Assembly (NCBI GenBank): GCA_012719395.1
Contig: JAAYAL010000025.1
Span: forward strand, 72,558 to 136,557
Direction: 5' to 3'
Length of the DNA: 64,000 nucleotides
Origin: Gaiellales bacterium
GTDB taxonomy: Bacteria > Actinomycetota > Thermoleophilia > RBG-16-64-13
Position 1 is the first letter of the stretch; each line of letters begins with the position of its first letter. Below are positions 18,981 through 27,480 of this stretch, piece after piece. The notes under the pieces were generated by a model. That model searched no databases. It saw nothing but the letters and a program-made list of their open reading frames with translations, and was not told the DNA's origin. The position numbers were made by a program, and so were the translations under genes.

Positions 18981-19783
18981 CCTCTTCCGTGGATGAACGC
19001 CTTCGCCGGCGGAGGAAAGAAGTCATCCGCCACAACGGACGCGTGCGCCTGCTGCTGTTTGCCGTCCTGGCTCTCATCCTGCTGTCCGCTGCCGGTGTCT
19101 GGTGGCTCAGCCGTTCCTCCTCGCTGAGCGTGCGGCAGATAAGCGTGCCTGTCTTGGAGCACGTGCTGCCGGCGGAGATGGAGGAAGCCGCGGCCGGCGC
19201 GCGCGGCGTCAACCTGTTGCGGTTGGACGTGGGGGCCATAGAAGGGAAATTGCGCTCAATCCCGTATGTACGTGAGGTCTACGTTCACAAGCGCTACCCG
19301 GATGGGCTCGTGCTTGAGATCGAGGAGTACCGCCAGTTCGCGGTGGCGAAGCTGGAAAACGGCACGGCGTGGCTGGTGGCAGACGACGGGCGGGTCTTGC
19401 AGGAGGTGGCCGGCGACGTGCCGGAGGAAGTGGCAACGCCCTCCTTGCTCCTGGCGGCAAACGTGGAAGTGCTGAGAGGGGCTCGCCTGCCCGAGTACGT
19501 GGTGGCGTGTCTGCCGATCCTCTCTCTCGTCCGTGCCGACAAGTACTGGGCGTCGGATCATCCGGTGGCCCGGCTGTCTGTCTCGGCCACCGGTCTGGCC
19601 ACTCTGGTCCTGGTCGGGGGCGGCGAGGTGCGGTTGGGCGACCGGCAGAGATGGCAGACCAAGCTGCAGGTGGCGTCACAGGTGATCGATGCCTATCTGG
19701 ACCAGGGGAAGTCGTTGGAGTATGTGGATGTGCAGACGCCGGAGCGGGCGGTCGCGAAAGCGAAGGGAGCGGACGTTCCTTAG
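18962..19783 (+). CDS. ftsQ: FtsQ/DivIB POTRA-domain cell division protein
   Basis: N-terminal TM; GVNLLRLDVGAIEGKLRSIPYVREVYVHKRYPDGLVLEIEEYRQFA; synteny. Confidence 0.88.
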   Translation: MGDRRIASSVDERLRRRRKEVIRHNGRVRLLLFAVLALILLSAAGVWWLSRSSSLSVRQISVPVLEHVLPAEMEEAAAGARGVNLLRLDVGAIEGKLRSIPYVREVYVHKRYPDGLVLEIEEYRQFAVAKLENGTAWLVADDGRVLQEVAGDVPEEVATPSLLLAANVEVLRGARLPEYVVACLPILSLVRADKYWASDHPVARLSVSATGLATLVLVGGGEVRLGDRQRWQTKLQVASQVIDAYLDQGKSLEYVDVQTPERAVAKAKGADVP

Positions 19784-19807
19784 AGATGGATGCCACGACG
19801 GCATCAT

Positions 19808-19831
19808 GCTATGGTAGTAACGCTATGGTAG
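19808..19831 (+). repeat. 10-bp direct repeat GCTATGGTAG in the ftsQ-ftsZ gap
   Basis: GCTATGGTAG at 19808-19817 and 19822-19831, 14-bp period. Confidence 0.75.
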
Positions 19832-19924
19832 AGAACCAGATTCAAAATGTTAACCATAAAGTTGAGCCTTAATGTTGGGCTACAGGCGATGCCATTGGGG
19901 CCCGTGGGAAGCGGAGGCGCATAG

Positions 19925-21031
19925 ATGATCGACACCGGTTCCAGCTACATAGCTGTCATCAAGGTGGTGGGCGTGGGAGGCGGCGGGACCAACGCTGTGA
20001 ATCGCATGGTGGACGCCGGGCTGCGCGGTGTCGAGTTCATCGCTGTGAACACGGATGCTCAGGCGCTGCTGATGTGCGACGCGGACGTGAAGATCCACAT
20101 CGGCGCCAAGATCACGCGGGGATTGGGCGCCGGGGCCAACCCTGAGGTTGGGCGCCAGGCGGCGGAGGAGAGCCGGGATGAGCTGCGTGAGTCCCTGAAG
20201 GGCGCGGACATGGTGTTCGTCACTGCCGGCAAGGGCGGTGGGACCGGCACCGGGGCCGCCCCGGTCATCGCTGAGATCGCGCGCGAGCTTGGCGCGCTCA
20301 CCGTGGGCGTGGTGACGAAGCCCTTCTCATTTGAAGGCAAGAAACGCATGAGCCAGGCGGAGCAGGGCATTGTCAACCTGGCCAAGAAGGTGGACACGCT
20401 TATCATCATCCCCAACGATCGCCTGCTGCAGGTGGTGGAGCGTCGTACCTCCATCGTGGAGGCGTTCAAGGTGGCGGATGACGTCCTCCGTCAGGGCGTG
20501 CAGGGCATCACGGACCTCATAACCGTCCCCGGTCTCATCAACTTGGACTTCGCGGACGTGCGCACCATCATGCGCAACGCCGGGTCGGCGCTCATGGGTA
20601 TCGGAACGGCCTCCGGGGAGAATCGTGGCGGCGAGGCGGCCAAGGCTGCTATCTCCTCGCCCTTGCTGGAGTCCTCCATCGACGGGGCCACCGGTATCCT
20701 GCTCAACATCACCGGCGGCGCGGACATGGGCCTGTTTGAAGTGAATGAGGCGGCGGAAGTGGTCTCCAGTGCCGCTGATCCGGATGCCAATGTCATCTTC
20801 GGCGCCGTGATCGACGAAGCCATGAGCGACCAGATGCGGGTGACGGTGATTGCCACCGGGTTCGATGCCGACCTGCGCCGGCGTGCCGACTCCTCGTCGG
20901 CCAAGTCTGCGCCGGGCAAGCCGGAGACTGAGGCAGCGGACGAGGTTGAGTCCCCGCTGCTGGAGCGGCAGAAGTTCGACGTGAAGGACGACGTTTTGGA
21001 GATCCCATCATTCCTCCGCGACAAGCGGTAG
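19925..21031 (+). CDS. ftsZ: Cell division protein FtsZ
   Basis: [48 protein letters not shown]-terminal [10 protein letters not shown]. Confidence 0.97.
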   Translation: MIDTGSSYIAVIKVVGVGGGGTNAVNRMVDAGLRGVEFIAVNTDAQALLMCDADVKIHIGAKITRGLGAGANPEVGRQAAEESRDELRESLKGADMVFVTAGKGGGTGTGAAPVIAEIARELGALTVGVVTKPFSFEGKKRMSQAEQGIVNLAKKVDTLIIIPNDRLLQVVERRTSIVEAFKVADDVLRQGVQGITDLITVPGLINLDFADVRTIMRNAGSALMGIGTASGENRGGEAAKAAISSPLLESSIDGATGILLNITGGADMGLFEVNEAAEVVSSAADPDANVIFGAVIDEAMSDQMRVTVIATGFDADLRRRADSSSAKSAPGKPETEAADEVESPLLERQKFDVKDDVLEIPSFLRDKR

Positions 21032-21039
21032 CGCACACG

Positions 21040-21903
21040 GTGCCCGACAACCGGCGGGAGGTGGTTCCCCGCTTGCAGGCGACTCTGCCTCCGGACCTGA
21101 GGACGTGGTTCTCCGCCCGCCAGAGCGAGGGCGTGCCGTGGCTGGAGGCACATGTGCCTGTCCCCTTCCGATTGGGCTTCAGCACACGCTGGGGCGGAGT
21201 CAGCGGGGAAGACTACGCGGAGCTCAACCTGAGCTACTGGGTGGGAGATGACCCGGTACATGTGGACCAGAACCTGAGAGTGTTGGGCGGGAGCCTTGGC
21301 TTTCCCGCCGAGCACGTGGTGCTGCCCCGGCAGGTGCATGGCCTGGAGATCCTGGAAACCGACGAATGCCGGCGACGGGGAGGGCACCCGCCGTGCGACG
21401 GGCTCATCGTCCGGACGGAGCGGGACCGCCGGCACTTGGTGCTCATGATCAGCGGCGACTGCCTCACGGTGGTGCTGGTGGGAAAGCAGACCCTGGCGCT
21501 CATCCACGCCGGGTGGCGCGGCCTGCGGGATGGCATCCTGCAGAAAGGCGTGGCGGCCATGGGTGAGGACCGACCCTCGTTGGCCGTCTTCGGGCCGGCT
21601 ATCGGCCCCTGCTGTTACGAGGTAGGTGCGGATGTGGCCGAGGAGATGGGCCGGCGGCTGGGAACGGAGATGGTGGTGGAGTCGGGGGGACGGCTTCACT
21701 TGGACCTGTGGGCGGGGGCGGAGGCCGCTCTGGGGGAGGCAGGCCTGGAGCGGGGCGCGGTGGTGAATCCCCGGCTGTGCACCCTGTGCCATCCCGATCT
21801 GTTCTACTCGCATCGGGGGGAAGGCCCGCGTACCGGGCGCCACACTGCCTTTGCCTGGGTGGAGGGCCACGAGGCCCAGGGAGGCGCGGGGCAGGAGAGG
21901 TGA
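21040..21903 (+). CDS. pgeF: Purine nucleoside phosphorylase/polyphenol oxidase family PgeF (YfiH)
   Basis: GFSTRWGGVS, LPRQVHGLEI, CDGLIVRTE, ISGDCLTVVLV, IHAGWRGLRDGIL, GPAIGPCCYEVG. Confidence 0.92.
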   Translation: MPDNRREVVPRLQATLPPDLRTWFSARQSEGVPWLEAHVPVPFRLGFSTRWGGVSGEDYAELNLSYWVGDDPVHVDQNLRVLGGSLGFPAEHVVLPRQVHGLEILETDECRRRGGHPPCDGLIVRTERDRRHLVLMISGDCLTVVLVGKQTLALIHAGWRGLRDGILQKGVAAMGEDRPSLAVFGPAIGPCCYEVGADVAEEMGRRLGTEMVVESGGRLHLDLWAGAEAALGEAGLERGAVVNPRLCTLCHPDLFYSHRGEGPRTGRHTAFAWVEGHEAQGGAGQER

Positions 21904-22598
21904 CACTCTCTCTCGAAAAAGTGAGGAGCAATCTCGTTGAGGTGCATCGGCGGATCAAGGCGGCTCAGGCGCGCGGCGGCCGGCTGCACCAGGTGGGCGT
22001 GGTGGCCGCCACCAAGTACGTCCTCCCGGAGAGCATGGGAGTGGTGCGGGACGCGGGCATCAGGATGGTGGGAGAGAACAGGGCCAAAGAGTTGCAGGAG
22101 AAGTGGGGCCGGTTCCGCAATGATTTCGAGTTTCATTTCATCGGGCACGTGCAGCACCGCAAAGTGGGGGAGGTCGTGCCTTGCGTGAGCCTGATCCACT
22201 CGGTGGACTCGCTGCGGTTGGTGAAGGCGCTGAACGAGAGATCCGGCGAAGGCGGCATCGATGTCCTGCTGCAGGTGAATGTGAGTGGTGAGGAAAGTAA
22301 GTATGGTATTGTGCCGGCCGAAGCGGCTGCTTTCCTCGAAGAAGCGCTGGTGTACGAGAGGGTGCGTTTTCGGGGTCTCATGACCATGGCACCACTGGCA
22401 GACGTTGCGGAGGAAACCCGTCCGGTGTTTCGGGGACTGCGGGAGTTGCGCGACAACCTGGCGCCCCGCTTTGCCGGCCGATATCAGCTCTCGCATCTCT
22501 CCATGGGCATGACCAACGATTTCGAAGTGGCCGTGGAGGAGGGAGCCACCCTGGTGCGGTTGGGGAGCGTCCTCTTTTCCAGTGGTGAAGGAGGTTAG
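21900..22598 (+). CDS. YggS-family PLP homeostasis protein
   Basis: VGVVAATKYV, GENRAKELQEKW, FHFIGHVQHRKV, SHLSMGMTNDFEVAVEEGATLVRLGSVLF. Confidence 0.93.
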   Translation: MTLSLEKVRSNLVEVHRRIKAAQARGGRLHQVGVVAATKYVLPESMGVVRDAGIRMVGENRAKELQEKWGRFRNDFEFHFIGHVQHRKVGEVVPCVSLIHSVDSLRLVKALNERSGEGGIDVLLQVNVSGEESKYGIVPAEAAAFLEEALVYERVRFRGLMTMAPLADVAEETRPVFRGLRELRDNLAPRFAGRYQLSHLSMGMTNDFEVAVEEGATLVRLGSVLFSSGEGG

Positions 22599-22605
22599 GA
22601 TAGGT

Positions 22606-23157
22606 ATGGGAAGTATCTGGCACAAAACCATGGTGTACTTCGGTATGGCGGACGACGAGGAGGACTACGAGGAGCAGACGCTCACGCAGCAGGAGGGCCG
22701 GGAACAGCCCGCCGACAGAGCCACCGTGCGCAGAGTAGACCGCTCCAGCTCGGAGAAGAGCTCGCGGTCCTCACGCCGTCGGGGCTCGGACTTCGACGAG
22801 ATTTTCGGCGAGGAGGACAACTTCCGCACTCAGCGCACGAGCGTGGTCCGTCCGCTGCCCACTCCCAACGAGCGCCCCAACGTTCGCGTTCACCTGGTGG
22901 AGCCCAAGAACTTCAATGATGCGCAGTTGATCGCCGACAAGTTCAAGTCAGACGTGCCTGTCATCCTCAACCTGCAGCGGAGTGACACCGAGCTCTCCAA
23001 GCGGCTCATCGACTTCTCCTCCGGCCTCACCTATGCGCTGGAGGGCGGCATCGAGCGCGTGGCGGACAAAGTGTTTCTCCTGACGCCGCGGAACGTGGAA
23101 GTGTCGGCGGAGGAGAAGCAACGTCTTCTGGAAAAGGGCTTCTTCAACCAGTTCTGA
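22606..23157 (+). CDS. sepF: Cell division protein SepF
   Basis: VHLVEPKNFNDAQLIADKFKSDVPVILNLQ, RLIDFSSGLTYALEGGIERVADKVFLLTPRNVEVS; ATG 22606 after AAGGAGG. Confidence 0.95.
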   Translation: MGSIWHKTMVYFGMADDEEDYEEQTLTQQEGREQPADRATVRRVDRSSSEKSSRSSRRRGSDFDEIFGEEDNFRTQRTSVVRPLPTPNERPNVRVHLVEPKNFNDAQLIADKFKSDVPVILNLQRSDTELSKRLIDFSSGLTYALEGGIERVADKVFLLTPRNVEVSAEEKQRLLEKGFFNQF

Positions 23158-23181
23158 GTTGCTCAGGGGGTAGGCGGGCGC

Positions 23182-24009
23182 ATGGCCGATGGTGCCGGCG
23201 GATGGAGGCTGGGTCTGGTCGGGCTGGGCAGCATGGGGTCGGCCATGCTGCGCGGCTGGCTGCGCCGGGGCGCGGACGCGTTGCCTTTCGTCTTGCCGGT
23301 GACGGTGTGTGAAGCGGACCAAGCGCGGTTGGGGGCCTTCGAGCTTGCGTGCCCGGGGGTGGTGGCGGCCACATCTTCGCCGGCCGCCGTGGCCCGGGAC
23401 GTGGATGTCGTCATCGTGGCGGTGAAGCCTCATGATGTCGCGGCCGTGTTGGCCGGCATGGCCTCGGAATTGACACCGGACAAGACCGTGGTGTCCATTG
23501 CCGCCGGGGTGAGGATGGAGGACATGCGGGAGGCCATGGGCACGGGCGCCGCCCTCTTCCGTGTCATGCCCAACCAGGCGGTGTCGGTGGGTCAGGGCGT
23601 CATATCCTTGGCGGGCGAGTCGGCGGCGCGGGGTGAGCGTTTGGCCGGGCTGGAGCGGATGCTGGCATTGCTGGGCTATGTCGAGGTGCTGCCGGAGAGC
23701 CAGTTCAACGCGGTGACCGCCCTGGCCGGGAGCGCGCCGGCCTTCTTGGCCCTCGTCATGCAGGGGCTGGAAGATGGTGGCGTCCGGGTGGGGATGCCCC
23801 GGGCCACCGCGCGGAGCATGGTCCGCCAGACGGTACTGGGAACGGCTGCGCTCATGGTGGAAGAGGAGCTCACCAGCCGTGAGTTGGCGGATCGCGTGAC
23901 GTCCCCCGGCGGCACCACCATTGCCGGGTTGGCGGTGCTGGAAGACTGCGCTGTGCGGGGGGCCATGTTGCGGGCGGTGGAGGCAGCCGACGAAAGGTCG
24001 CGCCGGTAG
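23182..24009 (+). CDS. proC: Pyrroline-5-carboxylate reductase
   Basis: LVGLGSMGSAMLRGWL, VIVAVKPHDV, MPNQAVSVGQG, TALAGSAPAFLAL, VTSPGGTTIAGL. Confidence 0.92.
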   Translation: MADGAGGWRLGLVGLGSMGSAMLRGWLRRGADALPFVLPVTVCEADQARLGAFELACPGVVAATSSPAAVARDVDVVIVAVKPHDVAAVLAGMASELTPDKTVVSIAAGVRMEDMREAMGTGAALFRVMPNQAVSVGQGVISLAGESAARGERLAGLERMLALLGYVEVLPESQFNAVTALAGSAPAFLALVMQGLEDGGVRVGMPRATARSMVRQTVLGTAALMVEEELTSRELADRVTSPGGTTIAGLAVLEDCAVRGAMLRAVEAADERSRR

Positions 24010-24059
24010 CAGCCCGCGTTGTGTGCCTGAGCAAGCATGATCCCTTCAGGGAGGAACAT

Positions 24060-25229
24060 ATGAAGGTCACCCCTATAGACATCCGCCACAAAGAGTTTCG
24101 GCGTGCCATGAGGGGCTACTCGGAAGAGGAGGTGGATCTCTTCCTGGACGAGGTGGCCGACGGTTTCGAGGTGCTCTTCAAAGAGAACTTGGAGCTTCAA
24201 GATGAGATTCACCGACTGAAGGGACAGGTGGCGCAGTACGAGAGCCTGAAGGAGACGTTGCAGAGGACGCTGATCTCCGCTCAACAACAGGCTGACGAGA
24301 CGCGGGCCAACGCCCGGAAGGAAGGCGAGCTCATCCTGCGTGACGCCGAGTTGCAGGCGCGCAACATCATCGCCGAGTCGTACGCCGAGAAGCAGAAGGT
24401 GCAGCAGTCGGTGGCGCAGTTGCGGCAGGCGGAAGACGACTTCCGCTTCAAATTCCGATCCCTGCTGGAGGCCCACCTGAATCTGCTGATGGCAGAGGAG
24501 GCCGCGGAGGATCGTCGGCGCTTCCGCGAGACGGCCAACGGCACGGCTGAGCAGCCGGCCACGGGCCACGTCGTGCCGCCCGAGGCAACGGTCCTGATCG
24601 CCTCACAGGTGCAAGCGAGCGAGGATGACGTCACTCCCGAGCTGCCCGTGACCGAGATGGTGGCGGAGCCTGTGGCAGCCGCCGAGCCCGCACCTGCCGA
24701 GCCCGCACCTGCCGAGCCCGCACCTGCCGAGTTCGCACCTGCCGAGCCTGCGCCCAGAGCGCCGGAGCTCCAGCCTGAGCCTGCGGCCGTGGATGCCCAG
24801 TCCTCGGCGGGCGTAGAGACCGACCGCGTGGAGGCCCCGCCGGTTGCCGCAACGGCCTCCGTCGTGCCCACCGTCGCCGAGACGGAAGTGAGGAGCGAGC
24901 CGCCGACCGTGGACAGGCTTGCGGTGCAGGAGGCGCCCACGTCGTCGGTGCGGGACGAGGAGGAAGAACCGGCCTCTTGGCTGGCCTCGGCGGCCGTTGC
25001 CTCGGCGGCGGCGCGCGGTGGCACGGAGCAGGACGTCTCCGCCTTTGACGATTTCGCCGACTTCGATTTCGAGCTGCCCGAGGATCCCGATTCCGGTGTG
25101 GAGAGCCTGGCCGATGCCAAGAAGCCCAAGCGGGAGTCGCCGGTGCGCCGGTTCCTCTTCGGTCCCAAGAACGCGTCGCGGACCGACGGGGAGGAAGAAA
25201 AGAAGGACGACAGGGATTTTGATTGGTAG
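24060..25229 (+). CDS. divIVA: DivIVA domain protein
   Basis: VTPIDIRHKEFRRAMRGYSEEEVDLFLDEVADGFE, coiled coil, acidic Ala/Pro/Glu tail. Confidence 0.92.
   Translation: MKVTPIDIRHKEFRRAMRGYSEEEVDLFLDEVADGFEVLFKENLELQDEIHRLKGQVAQYESLKETLQRTLISAQQQADETRANARKEGELILRDAELQARNIIAESYAEKQKVQQSVAQLRQAEDDFRFKFRSLLEAHLNLLMAEEAAEDRRRFRETANGTAEQPATGHVVPPEATVLIASQVQASEDDVTPELPVTEMVAEPVAAAEPAPAEPAPAEPAPAEFAPAEPAPRAPELQPEPAAVDAQSSAGVETDRVEAPPVAATASVVPTVAETEVRSEPPTVDRLAVQEAPTSSVRDEEEEPASWLASAAVASAAARGGTEQDVSAFDDFADFDFELPEDPDSGVESLADAKKPKRESPVRRFLFGPKNASRTDGEEEKKDDRDFDW
24681..24752 (+). repeat. 15-bp tandem repeat encoding AEPAP units in DivIVA
   Basis: gccgagcccgcacct repeated ~4.8 times, slightly degenerate (gccgagttcgcacct, gccgagcctgcg). 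Confidence 0.9.
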
Positions 25230-25546
25230 GAGAGCCGTCTGCCGGTAGCAGTGCCAGATTGGCGCTCAGAGTGGTTCCCGGCGCCAAGCAGACGCGGATA
25301 GCCGGGGAGTACGGGGACCGCCTCAAGATCCACGTCAACGCGCCACCGGAGGGCGGCCGGGCCAACGCCCGTCTCGTTCGAGCGCTCGCGGCCTGGCTTG
25401 CTGTGGCGGAATCGCAAATCAGTATCATTGCGGGTGAGAGCACCCGCGACAAAGTGGTGGCCGTGCGCGGTTTGGAGGGCGCGGAAGTGCGGGAGCGCCT
25501 GGCTCGCGTCCAGGAAAGAGCGTCCGCGAAAGGGCGAGGTGGCTGA
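25226..25546 (+). CDS. DUF167/YggU family protein
   Basis: LALRVVPGAKQTRIAGEYGDRLKIHVNAPPEGGRANARLVRALA. Confidence 0.9.
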   Translation, partial: VGEPSAGSSARLALRVVPGAKQTRIAGEYGDRLKIHVNAPPEGGRANARLVRALAAWLAVAESQISIIAGESTRDKVVAVRGLEGAEVRERLARVQERASAKGRGG

Positions 25547-25905
25547 TGGATCACGAGACGATACGCAAGGGGCTTCTGGACGAGCGGGTGAAGCTCGAGC
25601 GGGAACTGCTGGTCTTCGAGAAGGAGCTGAGCAGCTCGGTGGAGGAAACGTCCGGGGAGTCCCCTTATGGTCAGCATCTTGCCGAGAACGCGGCCGCTGC
25701 CTTGGATCGCGAGATGGACCTCACCTTGGAGGGCAATCTGCGCGAGGTGCTGCGCCGGATCGACCGAGCTCTGCTCAAGCTCGATGATGGCAGCTACGGC
25801 GTCTGCGACAAATGTGGCGGGCCCATAGGCGAAGATCGCTTGGAAGCGGCGCCCTATGCGGTCTTGTGTATGACCTGCAAGCGTCGGGAGGAACGCTCTC
25901 GCTGA
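25546..25905 (+). CDS. TraR/DksA-type zinc finger protein
   Basis: RIDRALLKLDDGSYGVCDKCGGPIGEDRLEAAPYAVLCMTCKRREE. Confidence 0.92.
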   Translation: MDHETIRKGLLDERVKLERELLVFEKELSSSVEETSGESPYGQHLAENAAAALDREMDLTLEGNLREVLRRIDRALLKLDDGSYGVCDKCGGPIGEDRLEAAPYAVLCMTCKRREERSR

Positions 25906-25912
25906 TCCGAGT

Positions 25913-26458
25913 ATGAGACGGGATGCGCTACTACGCTGGGGATTGGGCGCCGGGATCGCCGCCGTGGCCCTGGCGGCGGACTACTTCACCAAGAGGATAG
26001 CGGAGCAGACGCTGCCTCTCGGTGAGTTGCGCTCCTTTCTGCCCCTGTTGTCACTGCAGCGCACCGCCAACACCGGGGTTGCCTTCGGCCTGCTGCGGGG
26101 GCGTATCGGCACTGTGCTGCTGGCGACGCTGGTGGCGGTCCTGGTCATGTTGGTCTTCATCCGCATGGAACGGCGGCCGGTGCTGGGGGGCTGCGCCGGA
26201 GGATTCCTCCTGGCCGGCACCTTGGGCAACGCCCTGGATCGTCTGCGGCAGGGCTACGTCACGGATTTCCTGAGGTTCCCCGTCTGGCCGAACTTCAACG
26301 TGGCCGACATCTGCATCGTGATCGGCACCGGGCTGCTCATCTTGGGCCTGGTGCGGAGCATGCAGGATGCCCAGAAGGCGGAAGAGGCGCGGCAAAGGGA
26401 GAAGGAGCCGGGGGCACGCGATCCTGCAGCCCACTCCAGCGATGAGAAGCGGGCCTGA
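25913..26458 (+). CDS. lspA: Lipoprotein signal peptidase
   Basis: ADYFTKRIAE, RTANTGVAFG, GTLGNALDRLRQGYVTDFLRF, FNVADICI. Confidence 0.93.
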   Translation: MRRDALLRWGLGAGIAAVALAADYFTKRIAEQTLPLGELRSFLPLLSLQRTANTGVAFGLLRGRIGTVLLATLVAVLVMLVFIRMERRPVLGGCAGGFLLAGTLGNALDRLRQGYVTDFLRFPVWPNFNVADICIVIGTGLLILGLVRSMQDAQKAEEARQREKEPGARDPAAHSSDEKRA

Positions 26459-27401
26459 GACGGGCCTCTGGGAGATCGTGCTGGGACCGGAGTCTGCAGG
26501 ACGGCGTCTCGACGCGGTGATGGGCGAGCTCGAGGAGGTGGGGAGTCGGGTCCGGGCCTCCCTGCTCATCCAGCAAGGGGCGATGCTGGTGGACGGCGTG
26601 GTCCGTCCCAAGAGCTGGCGTGTGGCAGAGGGACAGAGGGTGAGCGTGGACCTGTCGGTTCTGGGGCCGCCCGCCGGCGAAGCTCTCAGGGCGGCCCCCG
26701 ATATCACCGTGCCCATTGTCTACGAGGACGCCTACCTGCTGGTGGTGGACAAGCCGGCCGGGTTGGTGGTGCACCCGGCGCCGGGGCACGCGGAGGGGAC
26801 GCTGGTGAACGCCCTGTTGGGGCATGGCCTGGCGGGTGGAGAGGTGTTCCGTCCGGGCATCGTGCACCGCTTGGATCGCGATACCAGCGGTCTCATGCTG
26901 GTGGCCAAGGAGGCCGACGTGCAACGGCGCCTGTCGTGCATGATCCGCGAGCGCGAGGTGGAGCGCAGGTACCTGGCACTGGTGCGGGGCGACATCCGGA
27001 ACGAGAGCGGGACCATCGAGGCGTCGGTGGGCCGGGACGAGCGGCGAAGGACGGCCATGGCCGTCGAGGGCCGGGGGGCGCGCAGCGCGGTCACTCATTT
27101 CGCCGTGTGTGAGCGCTTCACCGCCTTCACGTTGCTGGAGGCCAGGCTGGAGACGGGACGCACGCACCAGATCCGCGTGCACTTCCAGGCCATCGGGCAC
27201 CCGGTGGCCGGCGATCCCACCTACTCGCCTGGTGCGGTGCTGGGCCTGACCCGGCAGTTCCTCCACAGCCATCGACTGCGGTTGCGGCATCCGGTGGATG
27301 GGAGCCGGCTGGACTTCACATCGGCTCTGCCCGCAGACCTGGCCGCGGTGCTGGCCGCCCTGCGTGCTGCTGCCGGAAGGTCGGTGCCGGGCGCGGAGTA
27401 G
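26442..27401 (+). CDS. rluD: RluD-type 23S rRNA pseudouridine synthase
   Basis: S4-like N-terminus; VVDKPAGLVVHPAPGHAEGTLVNALL, GIVHRLDRDTSGLMLVAK, LETGRTHQIRVHF. Confidence 0.93.
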   Translation: MRSGPETGLWEIVLGPESAGRRLDAVMGELEEVGSRVRASLLIQQGAMLVDGVVRPKSWRVAEGQRVSVDLSVLGPPAGEALRAAPDITVPIVYEDAYLLVVDKPAGLVVHPAPGHAEGTLVNALLGHGLAGGEVFRPGIVHRLDRDTSGLMLVAKEADVQRRLSCMIREREVERRYLALVRGDIRNESGTIEASVGRDERRRTAMAVEGRGARSAVTHFAVCERFTAFTLLEARLETGRTHQIRVHFQAIGHPVAGDPTYSPGAVLGLTRQFLHSHRLRLRHPVDGSRLDFTSALPADLAAVLAALRAAAGRSVPGAE

Positions 27402-27480
27402 TGGCGCGGCGGCGGGCGCACGGACCGGTGGCGCGTGCCGGCGAGGACCCGAGAGCGTGAACAGGGGCTGAGGGCCGCCG

